This document shows, piece after piece, positions 1 through 11,029 of a stretch of DNA of 64,000 bases. A program made the translations under genes and the position numbers. Position 1 is the stretch's first letter, and each line of letters begins with the position of its first letter. Source of the DNA: Vicugna pacos (Eukaryota > Chordata > Mammalia > Artiodactyla > Camelidae); assembly GCF_048564905.1 (NCBI RefSeq), contig NC_132992.1, positions 31,544,501-31,608,500 on the forward strand. Direction: 5' to 3'. The notes under the pieces were generated by a model. It had not been told where the DNA came from, did no database searches, and worked only from the letters and a program-made list of their open reading frames with translations.

Positions 1-627
1 CTCTTCTTCCTACATCTGTTTGCCTGTGCTGAGATCTTTCTGCTGACCATTATGGCCTATGATCGTTATGCAGCCATCTGTGCTCCATTACACTACCCCA
101 ATGTGATGAGCATGAGGGTCTGTGTACAGCTTGTCTTTGCTCTCTGGTTGGGGGGTACTGTTCACTCACTGGTGCAGACCTTCTTGACCATCCGTCTACC
201 TTACTGTGGTCCCAACATGATTGACAGCTACTTCTGTGATGTTCCTCCTGTCATCAAGCTGGCCTGCACAGATACATACCTCACAGGAATGCTGATTGTA
301 TCCAATAGTGGAACCATCTCCCTCGCCTGTTTCCTGGCTTTGGTCACTTCCTACACGGTCATCTTGGTTTCTCTTAGAAAACAGTCAGCTGAAGGGCGCA
401 GGAAAGCCTTGTCTACCTGCTCAGCCCACTTCATGGTGGTTACCCTCTTCTTTGGACCATGTATTTTCATCTACACTCGGCCAGACACCAGCTTCTCCAT
501 TGACAAGGTGGTATCTCTCTTCTATACGGTGGTCACCCCTGTGCTGAATCCCCTCATTTACACCTTGAGGAATGAGGAGGTAAAAAGTGCCATGAAGCAT
601 CTCAGACAGAGACAAGTTTCTTCATGA
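1..627 (+). CDS. OR4E2: Olfactory receptor OR4E2, 3' part
   Basis: Class II odorant receptor, a G-protein-coupled receptor of the olfactory neuron membrane. The gene enters from the left already in frame, so the start codon and transmembrane segments 1 and 2 lie outside the window; 208 residues remain. Visible family marks are MAYDRYAAIC at the end of TM3, the extracellular loop with conserved cysteines (LPYCGP, SYFCDVP, KLACTDT), the SY of TM5, KALSTCSAHFMVV in TM6 and PVLNPLIYTLRN in TM7. The protein matches my memory of human OR4E2 at most positions, including the tail VKSAMKHLRQRQV. No stop interrupts the visible part, so it looks functional. It is convergent with OR4E1 about 9 kb away. 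In human these two genes sit at the 5' edge of the TRA locus, which fits the TRAV genes downstream. Confidence 0.95.
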   Translation, partial: LFFLHLFACAEIFLLTIMAYDRYAAICAPLHYPNVMSMRVCVQLVFALWLGGTVHSLVQTFLTIRLPYCGPNMIDSYFCDVPPVIKLACTDTYLTGMLIVSNSGTISLACFLALVTSYTVILVSLRKQSAEGRRKALSTCSAHFMVVTLFFGPCIFIYTRPDTSFSIDKVVSLFYTVVTPVLNPLIYTLRNEEVKSAMKHLRQRQVSS

Positions 628-1150
628 AATTTTGCACATGATGGGCTTGGAATTACAGATATAATTATGGTCATATCTTTAATGAGATAGCAAAGTAAGG
701 AATCAAAATCATCAGATTAAATGGCACAGAGCAGGGTAGACTTCTGCATTAAAGAGAGGAACTTATTAACTCTTATTTAAATAGGGAAAAGATCATGGTG
801 GAACAGAAAAAGATCTGGAAAAGATTTGAACAGACTTTTTGTTTCACTAGTAAAACACATGCTTTGGGGGCACAGACTCAGTTTCAGGAACAGGTCAAGT
901 TGTGAGAGAACTACTTTTTGATTTGTGCTGTTCTGTAGGTGTTGCCTCTGGAAAGCTGTACATCATATCTGTTTTATACATTATAGTGGTTTCAATGTTG
1001 CTTTCAAATATATTTTCAAAGTGTTTAGCTAAGCCTTTACTTATATTGAATTAAATTTTCTTACTTTGAAAGTGATTCTTTCATATATTTCTATGTCTAT
1101 TTTGTACTTTTGGTTGGTAGCACTTATTTAGACAAAATCAAGATGGAGAT
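628..1150. other. OR4E2 3' flank, no gene
   Basis: AT-rich sequence after the OR4E2 stop codon. It probably contains the 3' untranslated region, but I see no clear polyadenylation signal before the old L1 that begins near 1160. Nothing else recognised. Confidence 0.5.
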
Positions 1151-1159
1151 GTATTAGAA

Positions 1160-3010
1160 CTTAAGGTAAAATAAACTTTATTGAGGTAGAAATTAATCAC
1201 ATAAAATACACAGTTTTTAAAAATTGTACAGTTTGATAATATTTGACAAAGCTACCCTATGTAACTACCTCCCTAAACAAGATATAGAACATTTCTATCA
1301 CCCTCAAAACTTTCTTCAGCCCCTTCCCGGTCAATCGCTTTACCCCCAACCAAGCATCCAAAGATCTGATTTCTTCTAGAAGTTTTATAGTTTCAGCTTT
1401 AAAGTTTAGGTCTGTGATCCATTTTAAGTTTACTTTGTTATGTATTATAAAAGATAAGTGTTGAGATTCATTTTTTTCAATCTATTTAGTTGATCCAGCA
1501 CCATTTGAAAAGTCTTTTTTCCCCATTGAGGTACTCCAGTACCTTTGGTGAAAGTCAGTTGACTCTTTAAGTGTGAATTTATTTTTGGATTCTTTATTCT
1601 GTTCCATTGACCTGTATGTCTATATTTAAATCAATAGAACATTGTGTTGGTTACTCTGGCTTTATTAATATAAAGCTTCAATATTTACTAATATTGAAGT
1701 CATGTAGCATGAGCCCTCAGATTTTTTTTTTTCAAAATTGTTTTGGTATTGCAGATCCTTTGTATTTTCATACAAATATTTATACAAAGTTGTACGTGTC
1801 TACAAAGAACAATGTTAGAACTTAGGCTAGGAGTACATTAAATCTTTAAATCAAAATTGAGATCTTAATGATATGCAACCTCTCAATCCATGAACATGAT
1901 ATACCCATTTATTTATTTAGATTCCTTAAATTTTTCTCAGCAATATTAGTCATCTTCATTTGTAATAACATATATTAAATTAAATTTGTTCCTAAGTATT
2001 CTATATTTGTTGATGTTATTGTCAATTTAATTTTCAATTGTTTATTGGTAGTGTGTAGAAATACAATTAATTTATGTACAGTTGGTCCTTGAACAATGTG
2101 GATTTGAACTGCTTGGGACCACTTATAAGTGGATATTTTTCAGTAGTAAATACTAAGTACTATGCAATACATGGTTGGTTGAACCCAAAACTGCAGAGGA
2201 ACTACAGGTACAGAGGCCCAGCTATAAATTACATGAAGATTAATCTTCTCATTGTTCAAAGGTCAATTGTACATCAACTTTGTATCTTGTGACATCGCTA
2301 AATTCACTTATAAGTTCTGGTGGTTCCTTAGGGTTTTACATTTATGATGATGTTACCTGCAAAAAAGACAGTTTTATTCCTTTTCCAATCTGTGTGACAT
2401 TTATTTATTTTTCTTGCCTTATTGTACTGACCAGGTCTTCCAGTACAGAGTTTTAGTAGCAGTGATTTGAGTAGCATTGTTCCTGATAGTAGGGGAAAGT
2501 TTTCAGTCTTTCACCATCAAGTATGATGTTAACTGTAGGCTTTTCCTAAATGTCCTTTGTGAACATGAGGAAACTTTCTTCTTTACATAGTTAGCTGGGA
2601 GTTTAAACATGAATGAGTATCAGGTTTTATCAAATGTCTTTTCTGCATTTATTGAAATGATTATATACTTTTTTCTTTGTAATCTGGTTAATGTGATGAA
2701 TTACATGATTGATTTTCAAATATTAATTGAACTCTGCTTTGTTGGGATAAGCTTCATGTGGTCATAATGGGTTTTTCTTTTCATACATTACAGATTGTTC
2801 TTTTCACCTATCACTATAGATATGTTGTGAAGAATGTTTGAATCTATGTTGTGGTGGTTATTGGTCTGAAATTTTATTTTATTATGATGTCTTTGTCTGG
2901 ATTGCGCATCCAATAATGTTGTAATGTTGGCCTCATAAAATGAATTGGGAAATATTTGCTTCTCTGTTTTCAGAGTTTGTGTAATATTTTTATTATTATT
3001 TAAATGTTTA
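1160..3010 (-). mobile_element. Old L1 fragment, antisense, interrupted by a MITE
   Basis: Diverged LINE-1 on the minus strand. On the + strand it reads as reverse-complement L1 3' end (TTTATTGAGG, then a block ending in ACTACCTCCCT), followed by ORF2 text: the stretch around 1480-1600 corresponds to the end of the reverse transcriptase region and 2600-2960 to the segment just upstream of it. Numerous stops and gaps mark it as old. A 191-bp Tigger-like element sits inside it at 2079-2269. Confidence 0.75.
2079..2269. mobile_element. Tigger/pogo-type MITE with TA duplication
   Basis: Short non-autonomous DNA transposon. Its ends form imperfect terminal inverted repeats: the left end begins CAGTTGGTCCTTGAACAAT and the right end, read in reverse complement, begins CAATTGACCTTTGAACAAT. 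It is flanked on both sides by the dinucleotide TA (2077-2078 and 2270-2271), the target-site duplication of the pogo/Tigger superfamily. The interior line TTTGAACTGCTTGGGACCAC resembles the MER8/MER28-type consensus. It was inserted into the older L1 that surrounds it. Confidence 0.8.
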
Positions 3011-3029
3011 ATGGAATGTATTAGGGAAA

Positions 3030-3590
3030 CTGAGAGTTTTCAGACATGTCACAAATTATTTGACACTTTTCCACTGAGAAGAAAGCTGCTATCTCCCCTC
3101 CTGTTGAATATGATCTAGTCTTAGTGACTTAGTTATGACCAACATAATGCAGCAGAAATGATGCTGTGTGACTTCTGAGAATAAACCAGAAAAGGCCATG
3201 CAGCTTCCACCTGATCCTTTTGGAATTCTCCCTCTTGGGTAGCTTCCTCTCAGAACTCAACAACCATGTGTGACAGCCCCAACTAGGAGAAAAGTGATGT
3301 ACAGACACTCCAATTGACAGTCGCACCTGTGTTCAGCCTTTGAGACAATCTAGTCTAGGCAACAGATAAGTGAGTGAAGGAGACTTCAGATAAACCCAGC
3401 CCTCAGCCTTTCAAGTCACACCATTGGAGTCTTTCTAACTAAGACATCATGAAGCAGAGATAATCTATCCCCACTGTGCCCAGTCTGAATTCTGGACTTA
3501 CTGAATACATAGGCATAATAAAAATGTTGTTTATTCCACTGAGTTAAGGATAGTTAAGTACATAGCAATAGTAACCTGAACAGAAGATAT
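3030..3590 (+). mobile_element. LTR relic, MaLR (MLT1-like)
   Basis: Fossil solitary LTR of the mammalian ERVL-MaLR group. The order of elements is typical: a head region, the CAGCTTCCACCTG block near 3201, then AATAAAAATGTTG followed by a GAGTTAAGG line and a terminal CAATAGTAACCTGAAC. Strongly diverged, so old and probably shared across placental mammals. No internal viral genes are seen. Confidence 0.6.
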
Positions 3591-3996
3591 CTGGGCCTGA
3601 AGTTTTCTTTGTAGAAAAGTTTTAAATTAGAAATTTATTTTCTTTAATAAATAATTTTTTTTTACATTTTCTGTTTCTTCTTGTGAAGTTATGAACATTT
3701 ACTTTGATCAAGGAGTTTGTCTGTAATACTAACTTTTTTGTTGTATAAATGGTGGTACCATTAATTGAAATTTGAAAGACTGAGGGAGAAGTTTTTATTA
3801 GGGTGGGAATTAAAAGTTCTATTTTGGTCATGCTACATTGGAGATTCCTATTAGACAACCAAGTGGAGATGCTACATGAGTCTGAGACATAAACATAAAT
3901 TTATGGAATCAGCAGTATGTAGAGAGTATAAAGTCATGGGACTGGATGAGGTAATTAGTAAATAGTATATATAAAGAAGATGACCAAGAAATAGAG
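3590..3996. other. AT-rich spacer, no gene
   Basis: No open frame or repeat that I recognise; ends at the target duplication of the adjacent SINE. Confidence 0.4.
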
Positions 3997-4153
3997 TCTG
4001 AGGGAAACTTAAAAAAAATTTTTTTTGGAGGGGGGCAGAAATTAGGTTTATTTATTTATTTTTAATGATGGTACTGGGGATTGAACCCAGGACTTCATAC
4101 ATACTAAGCATGTGCTCTACCACTGAGCTATGCCCTCCCTCTGAGGCAAACTT
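3997..4153 (-). mobile_element. Camelid tRNA-derived SINE (Vic-1 type) with target duplication
   Basis: Body 4011-4139, oriented on the minus strand. Read in that direction it begins AGGGAGGGCATAGCTCAG, gives a tRNA-like A box (TAGCTCAGTGGTAGAGCA) and B box (GGGTTCAATCC), then an A-rich tail of AAATA repeats. The A and B boxes resemble tRNA-Ala, as in the Vic-1 family of camelids. Direct repeats TCTGAGGGAAACTT (3997-4010) and TCTGAGGCAAACTT (4140-4153) flank it with one mismatch, a typical LINE-mediated target duplication. This is one of the main clues to the species group. Confidence 0.85.
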
Positions 4154-4857
4154 TTGAGGCTTGTTTTTAAGCTTTATTAGAATGAGTGGGTGCAGAGTCT
4201 CTTGCTCTATGGTGAGTTTACTCTCACTCCTAAAATGGCCTATTTGGGTCTCTACTGAGTTCTTTGCATGTTCAGTGGTCTGTCCTCTCTAGCTGGTAGG
4301 AATGCAAGGTTTCTCTAACCCTGTACAAACTGGTAATTTTTTTCATTTACAACTGCTTGGTATTTGTTCTCAACCCCCGTGCATGGACAGCTTATTGTTT
4401 AGCTAAGAGTCAAGGGAACCCCTTTGCAGCTTTCTGGATAACTTTCCTACCATAGTACACATCTTTCTGGTAACTTGCCCAACAAATTTTAAACATCTCA
4501 GCCTCCTTGATCACAGTTTCCTTAATTCAGCAAGATCTCCATGCTCTTCTTGAGTTCTAAGTCTCTGCAGCAAGGCTAGAATATTCTTCCAGGCAGAAAT
4601 TCAGGACTTATCTCATCTGTTTCTTCTTGGTAATCACAGTCTCGAGTTGCTTATTTTCCAATGTCTGAAGATTATTTTTTCACATATTTCATCCAGTTTT
4701 TTATTTTTTATGATAGGAGGATTAGTCCAGTACCATTTACCCATTATGGCTAAACTTTTAAACAACTAAAAATGTTTAATAATTTATGGGTTAAGTAGTT
4801 ACATCTTTAAGAACATTTTAAGGGTGAAAAAAATGTAACTAATTTTGGGATATTATA
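4154..4857. other. Repeat-like DNA, family not settled
   Basis: No gene. The stretch around 4360-4740 has the feel of a 3' part of an ancient L1/HAL1-type element on the minus strand, but I cannot place it with confidence. Confidence 0.3.
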
Positions 4858-5378
4858 TGTGGGGGCAACTTCTTAGATGGTTGCCTATGGTCTCACCTCC
4901 TGGTAGTCATGCCCTTGTACAATCCTCTTTGCTTGAGTCTGGGTAGGACCTGTGACTTGCATGTAACCAGCAGAATATGGTAAAGGTGATGGGATGTCAC
5001 TTTCATGATTAGATTAGATTAGATATGATAGTGACTTTTGTTTTGTTAGCTGACTCTCTCCTTGCTGGTTTTGATGAAACAAGTTGCCATGTTGGGTAGG
5101 CCCATATGTCAAGGACTGAGGGAAGTCTCTGGTCATTAGCCAGATAAGATCTGAAGCCCTCAGTTGAACAGCCCTTAAGGAACTGTAACCGTGCCAAAAA
5201 AAACTTGAGCTTGAAAGCAGATTCTTCCCCAATTGAGTCTTCAATGAAGTTTTATCTTGGCTGATCTACACCTCGTCCATAGTCCCAATCACAGAACCTG
5301 TGAGATAATAAATGTGTGCTGTTTTAATTTGTTAGGTTTGTGGCAATTTGTTATAACTAACTGATAATCAATGCATTA
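4858..5378 (+). mobile_element. LTR relic, MaLR-like
   Basis: Fossil LTR. Recognisable blocks are GGTGATGGGATGTCACTT near 4987, the GACTCTCTCCTTGCTGG line near 5052, AACTGTAACC near 5180, and the end GTGAGATAATAAATGTGTG with TTGTTATAACTAACTGATAA. This arrangement fits the MLT1/MaLR group, although the exact subfamily is uncertain. A short ATTAG tandem run lies at 5007-5024. No internal region is attached. Confidence 0.55.
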
Positions 5379-8300
5379 TATATTGCATTAGCTGTCTATA
5401 TTGATCTAATTTCTCAATTATAATCAAATATTCATTTTGGGAAATGATATAGACATCTCTTATTCTTTTTAAACTCTCTAGATTCTGCTTTTGCACACAT
5501 GGAGTGATAGGTGACTATATAACTAAAATTTACTTTAGCTTTTACTCCCTGAAAGTGGGACTGTTGACCCCTACTTATCTACTATTATTCTTGATTTAGG
5601 TCACACTGACAAAAGGGAGTGTTATTTAAAGATTCTGTTACTGGAAATCCCTAGGTATAGAAGCCCAGAGAGTTCTTGGTCAGAAGGTTGTATCACTTCC
5701 ATTTTCTATTAGAATTTAAGTTGGAGAGCATGTAAAAGCCAGTAAGAGAGCAAACAAAAACAATGACATTAGTAGAGAGAGCATTCAAGTCCACAGGTTA
5801 TGGATAGGTGGATTAACTAATTAATTAATTCATTCAAAATGATGAATTGAAAGATTTTTTTTAGTCTAAAGAAATGATAAAATAAGCTAGTCCCAGATCT
5901 TAAAGTTGTAGACATACAAATAACTATAATACAAAACAGAAAGTGATAATTATGACAAGAATGGCACAGATATATTTCTGAAACAGTTGCTAGTGGGATA
6001 AATTACTTCCTGCTAGGGAAAGCACAGGGGGATTCAGGAAGAAGTTGGCTTTAGGAGTGTAGTAAAAGATGTGTAAAAATCAGACATAAGACACTAGAGC
6101 TATACAAGGACGCAGAGAACAAGGGGACAAAGGGGGTGTGGATTAGTTATACCTGGAGAATAGCATGGATAGATGTATAGTAGGGAATTTACGCCTGGGA
6201 AGGGAAGTGAAAATTGTGGAGTGTTTTTAATGAGTGGATTAGAAACTTAGATTTATTTAATAAGTAGTGGGGTACATTCTCTCATCCACAGAGGAAATAC
6301 TTCTTTTTGAAATAGATATGTCTTCATGAATATTACAAGTTCTGACTCTTATAACTTTGTGCCTAAGATAGTGATAGAGACCCCAGGATGTCAGAGAATA
6401 AAGAACTCTGGGTACCTGAATTAATAGTATACTGCGCCAATGATCCAATTGGCCCTAGGCTCTGCTATTATTTCCCTTTTTAGCCCCCGAGTCTGGCTAA
6501 TTAGATTCTCACACCACTCTCACCATTTGCATCTTCTAACATTGATTCTTTTTGTCCTACAACACACAGTGGTCGAGAGCAGTATTTCTCAAATATAGTG
6601 TGCATACAAATCACCTGAGTTATCCAGGTAGACCCAGTGTAATCTCAAGCGTTCTTAAAGATGGAAGAGGAATGCAAAAGAAGAGAATCAGAGGGAGATA
6701 TGACTACAAAAGCCACAGAGATTCAATATTTCTGGCTTTAAAGATGGAGAAAGGGACCACTAGCTTAGGAATCGGAGCTGTTGACTCCCTGAATTAACTA
6801 CTATCTCTCTTTTGAAGTGCTGAAGGATAACAGCTTATTGTGAAATGGGCAAGTCCATATCAAGAAGACTCCATGGCAAATTCCTCAGGTAAAGAGGATG
6901 ATGAGGTACTGTGACCAAAGGGACTAGGATTAGAGGACCCTACAGATGATTGGAGAGCTGACATATAAAATAGTTATATCAGTTTTAATGGAGCTAATGG
7001 AATGAAATAGAGTGAACTTAATAACAAAACTATATCTAACCTTTCTTTGCTTATTCTGAAAGGAATTTAGAACTTACTGAGGCCTTTGGGTCACTATTCT
7101 ACCAAGTTCTGTTAACTTGTAGAAATAATGCTGATAATGCTCTGGGGGGCCGGGTGCCAAACAATATGGACATCCACATCCACAATACAGAGTGAGTGAC
7201 TCATTAATTCTGGCTGAAAGGTAAGAAATGATTGAAATGGCAGAAAGTACTCAAAAGGACAAAGAATCAAAAGCAGTTTATTAAATAAACTGGGGGATGT
7301 TCATGAAAATATCTAAACATAATTACTTTCAAACAAATGTAGCATATTGTCAGTCCCCTACAATTTTCATACAGAACCCAAGTCAAAATCAGAGTTTTAT
7401 AAATTTATGATGAAATGAGGCCCAGATATCACTACTATACAACATTTGAAAAACTTAGAAAAATGACCTAATTATGCCTCTACATTCTGGATTTTTATAT
7501 GCACAGATTTTCATACTCATTGGTAACTTTTATGCAGAAATAAATTCCTAATGCCTTATTTGTTTATTTCTATTATGGAAATATTGCATAGAAGATGATT
7601 GTAGCCTGAGGAAGTCAGTTGTTGAATATAAAATTGCTGAACAAATTTCTATATGATAAATAATGATCTCTGTTCCCCCTTTAAAGTAAGTCAACCACAG
7701 AACCAAGAGTCAAGATATTTTGATTTTACTGTCTACTCTCCTACTTATTCAGTGAGTAACTAAACACGTTTTCTCTTATCCCTGAGTCTAAAAAGCTTTT
7801 TCTGTGAAATGAAGATTAATGTTTTATTTTACCTCCCCACAGTTGTGACAATTATTGTGATTAAAGAAGGGTAGTATTAGAAATTTTGCTTGCACCTATT
7901 TAAAAAAGCAAACACTACAGCGTTTCCCCAGTATAATTTTGCCAGCTACCACCTTGAGGACTGCCATGCGGCATCATCTTATTGTTACATTGCGGATGTT
8001 CCTCTGTGTCACTGATTTCTGCATGTGACAATTCTATGAGGGCTCTTTGATGGGCTATATCTCCTGATTGCCATTGCCTATAGTAAAAGCATTTATTTCA
8101 CACAAATTCCATAATTCTCAAATTCAGTTTAGTTATTCCAACAACCAGTCCCAATAAACGTAGTTTTATACTATGCAGAGAGTTATCTTGGGAGAGACTC
8201 TGTTATTAGGTCTGTCTGTTGAACTACTTGGTCTTATTACACCGTATTTTTTATAAACAGGGATGTGAGACACTGTTGCCTGGAATATCCTCTACATGTC

Positions 8301-8529
8301 CCCTGTTATCCGATCCACTCAGCACGTACCAGTCTTAGAGCACTTACCACAATTGTTCAATGTGTGTCACCACAGCTAGACTCAAGTTGCTGGATTATAG
8401 ACCAGGTTTTATTCAACGTAATATTTTCTCCCAACCATTTGTGCAATATTGAGTGACTACTGAGTGTTTAGCAATAAATGCTTAGTTGAATTAATTCTGT
8501 ACGTAATAGTTAGAATAATTTTATTAAAA
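5379..8529. other. Intergenic DNA between OR4E2 and OR4E1
   Basis: No gene supported. AT-rich, with only short chance open frames. Near 6565-6640 there is a piece that resembles the left end of a hAT-Charlie MER5-type element (GCAGTATTTCTCAAATA). The rest is unrecognised. Confidence 0.5.
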
Positions 8530-9065
8530 CACAAGTCATATCACATCTGTTCTGTGCTTGAACCATTCTGGTGGCTTCCCACTGTATTGAAAAATATTGC
8601 AAACTCCTTGAGAGGACATGAGAGCATTCTTTTTGCTTCTCCAATATCATCTGTCATCAGTCTCTGCCTCACAGTCTAAGCTGTAACCACATTGGTCTTT
8701 CACTTCTTGGAACCCTTGGAACAAGCCAAGGTCTTTCTGAACATAGATGTTACATCTGCCATTTCCTTTGCCATCACTTCTCTTTTCTCATGGTTGGCTC
8801 CTTATCTTTCAGATCATAGTTTAAATGCCATTTCCTCATGGAGGCCCTCCTTGACTAACCAATCTAAAGACAGTCTCTTCTATAACTCTCTAAGAGCATC
8901 TCCTTTCACGGCATTTTTCGTGATCTATAATTAAAATTTGTTTATATATTTTTTCTATTTTCACTAGATTTTAAACTACATGAAAGAAGGACTATATGTC
9001 TCATTTATGGTTATAAACCTAGTACTTAGCACATAATAAGTGTTCAGTAAATATCTGTCAAATGA
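8530..9065 (+). mobile_element. L2 fragment, 3' part
   Basis: Ancient LINE-2. The 3' portion of the usual L2 is recognisable on the + strand: the line on attracting patients-type ORF2 tail GGAGGCCCTCCTTGACTAACC (here near 8840), then the 3'UTR words CATGAAAGAAGGACTATATG, TAGTACTTAGCACATAATA and TGTTCAGTAAATATCTG. Diverged and without coding capacity. Confidence 0.75.
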
Positions 9066-9319
9066 GTTGATAATAAGCTATCTCAATTTCATTGCTCTGA
9101 TAGAAGTTTTTTTCCTGGACACTTGAGGATATCGGCAACTTCAGTGTTCAAAGTCTTCTTTCTATATTAGTAAAGTATTATGCAAACTCACTTTGCCTTT
9201 ACCAGTGTTTGCTAAGCTATTTAGGCCAGCATCTGACTGAATGATGTTGGCAAGCATGGCCAGAAATCTGAAAGTTTGTTTAGACCTTGGTTACCACCCT
9301 GAGACAAAAGCAGGGAGAG

Positions 9320-9545
9320 GAAGCATGATGTAATGAAAACAGCATGAGTTTGTGTTGATGCATTTGGCTTAATGTCCTGCCTTCATCATTTCCTAGCTGG
9401 GTGACTGTGGGCATGCTATTTACACTCTTTGAGCTTTGGTTTCTGCTCGTGTAAACAAGCGTAATACACACCTCAGAGGGTTGTTAGAATTAAATAATTG
9501 CCAAATACCTAGAGCAATTTCCAGCCTGTGGAAGATATTAAAAAA
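9320..9545 (+). mobile_element. MIR SINE
   Basis: Mammalian-wide interspersed repeat in sense. Core words are visible: TAGCTGGGTGACTGTGGGCA, the CTTTGAGCTTTGGTTTC line, then CTCAGAGGGTTGTTAGAATT. Old. Confidence 0.75.
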
Positions 9546-9685
9546 TAGTTATGCTATGACTGTCAGATATTGGGCCAGAAGATAATTTTATAAGTTATAT
9601 AGTTTGATAAATGTGGTATGTCATTTATTCTTTGCAAGGCATTTCTTTGATTTGGAGCACCAAGCATCTTAAGGGTTGGATATTT

Positions 9686-10633
9686 TTATTTTTTTTCTCT
9701 CCTCTCCATCATCCCCATTAATTTGTTCAGGGCATTCTTCATGTCTTTATTCCTAAGGGTATAGATGATGGGGTTCAGCAGGGGTGTGACAGCAGCGAAA
9801 AACACAGACACCACCTTGTCCTCTGGGAGGCTGGTTGATGGACGGGAATAGATGAAAATGCAGTGACCTAGAAACAGTATGACTACGGTAAGATGGGCTG
9901 CACAGGTGGACAGGGCCTTCTGCCTGCCTTCTGAGATCTGCTGCCTCAGGCTTACCAGGATGACTGTGTAGGACACCACGAGGACCACAAAACAGACCAC
10001 GGGGATCAGCCCACTGTTGGAGACAATGAGGATCTCAATGATGTAGGTATCAGTGCAGGCCAGTTTGATCACCTGAGGTACATCACAGAAGAAGTTGTCA
10101 ATCTCATAAGGACCACAGTAAGGCAGCTTGATGGTGAGGGAGGTCAGGGCTATGGAGTGGATTGTTCCCCCTGTCCAGAGGGCAACAGCCAGCAGCACAC
10201 ATACTTTCCAGTTCATCACTGTCACATACTGCAGGGGTTTGCAAATGGCCACATACCGATCATAGGCCATGACAATGAGGAGAAAGATCTCTGTGCAGGC
10301 AAAGAGGTGCAGGAAGAACATCTGAGTTACACAGGCACCAAAGGAGATGAACTTCTCCTCTGACCAGGTGTCTACCAGCATCTTGGGGACAGTGACGGTG
10401 GAGTGGCAGACATCAATAAAGGACAGGTTGCTGAGGAAGAAATACATGGGGGTGTGGAGCCAAGGGTCATAGATAATAGTTATGACAATGAGGATGTTCC
10501 CAGTCAGTGTCAGAATGTAGAAAATGAGGAACATGGCAAATGTAGCCATCTGCACCTTCTGGTTTACAGATAAACCTCTAAGCTGAAAATATGTCACCGA
10601 AGTAGTTTGATTGAGTAGGACAGCCTCTTCCAT
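9686..10633 (-). CDS. OR4E1: Olfactory receptor OR4E1, complete
   Basis: Complete 315-residue class II odorant receptor on the minus strand, acting as a seven-transmembrane, G-olf-coupled receptor. Marks in order: N-terminal glycosylation site NQT at residues 8-10, GN of TM1, PMYFFLSNLSF in TM2, MAYDRYVAIC at the end of TM3, cysteine-bearing extracellular loop (LPYCGP, NFFCDVP), SYTVILVSL in TM5, KALSTCAAHLTVV in TM6, PLLNPIIYTLRN in TM7. It agrees closely with my memory of human OR4E1, including the start MEEA and the tail LNKLMG. Length is normal for the family. A splice-acceptor-like CTTGACAG lies about 18 bp upstream of the ATG, suggesting a separate 5' non-coding exon, as is usual for these genes. 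The human orthologue carries disabling alleles in some people; here the frame is intact. Confidence 0.95.
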   Translation of the reverse strand: MEEAVLLNQTTSVTYFQLRGLSVNQKVQMATFAMFLIFYILTLTGNILIVITIIYDPWLHTPMYFFLSNLSFIDVCHSTVTVPKMLVDTWSEEKFISFGACVTQMFFLHLFACTEIFLLIVMAYDRYVAICKPLQYVTVMNWKVCVLLAVALWTGGTIHSIALTSLTIKLPYCGPYEIDNFFCDVPQVIKLACTDTYIIEILIVSNSGLIPVVCFVVLVVSYTVILVSLRQQISEGRQKALSTCAAHLTVVILFLGHCIFIYSRPSTSLPEDKVVSVFFAAVTPLLNPIIYTLRNKDMKNALNKLMGMMERREKK

Positions 10634-10679
10634 TCTCTCTGTTGAATACTCCTGTCAAGAATTTTAAAAAATTAATAAT

Positions 10680-11025
10680 ACTTCTATGTCTGTGAGTCTG
10701 TTTCTGTTTTGTAAATAAGTTCATGTGTGTCCTCTGTTTAAAGTTTCCACATATAAATGGTATTACATGGTATTTTTATGGTTCCCCGGGTGATGGGGAG
10801 AGTGGGAAGAAATAAATTGGGAGTTTGAGATTTGCAGATACTAACTACTATATATAAAATAGATAAACAACAAATTTATTCTGTATAGCACAGGAAACTA
10901 TATTCAATCTCTTATAGTAACCTATAATGGAAAGGAATATGAAAACGAATATATGTATGACTGAAACATTATGCTATACATCAGAAATTGACACATAAAC
11001 TGAGTATATGTCAATTAAAAAATGA
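10680..11025. mobile_element. L1 3' end with 5' inversion (twin priming)
   Basis: Two pieces of L1 3'UTR meet head to head. 10680-10785 is antisense (TCTGTGAGTCTGTTTCTG, then CCACATATAAATGG), whereas 10786-11025 is sense (GTGGGAAGAAATAAATTGGG, then ATAGCACAGGAAACTATATT, ending in an A-rich tail). In an uninterrupted L1 the first piece lies just upstream of the second, so the structure is what twin priming during reverse transcription produces. No clean target duplication found. Confidence 0.7.
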
Positions 11026-11029
11026 CGCT

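Noticed and set aside
4035-4142. tRNA-like A and B boxes
   Set aside because: SINE, not a tRNA gene: no cloverleaf closure, A-rich tail and target duplication present.
5007-5024. ATTAG tandem repeat, considered as a CRISPR-like or satellite seed
   Set aside because: Three to four 5-bp units inside an LTR relic; ordinary slippage. No CRISPR arrays occur in this mammalian DNA.
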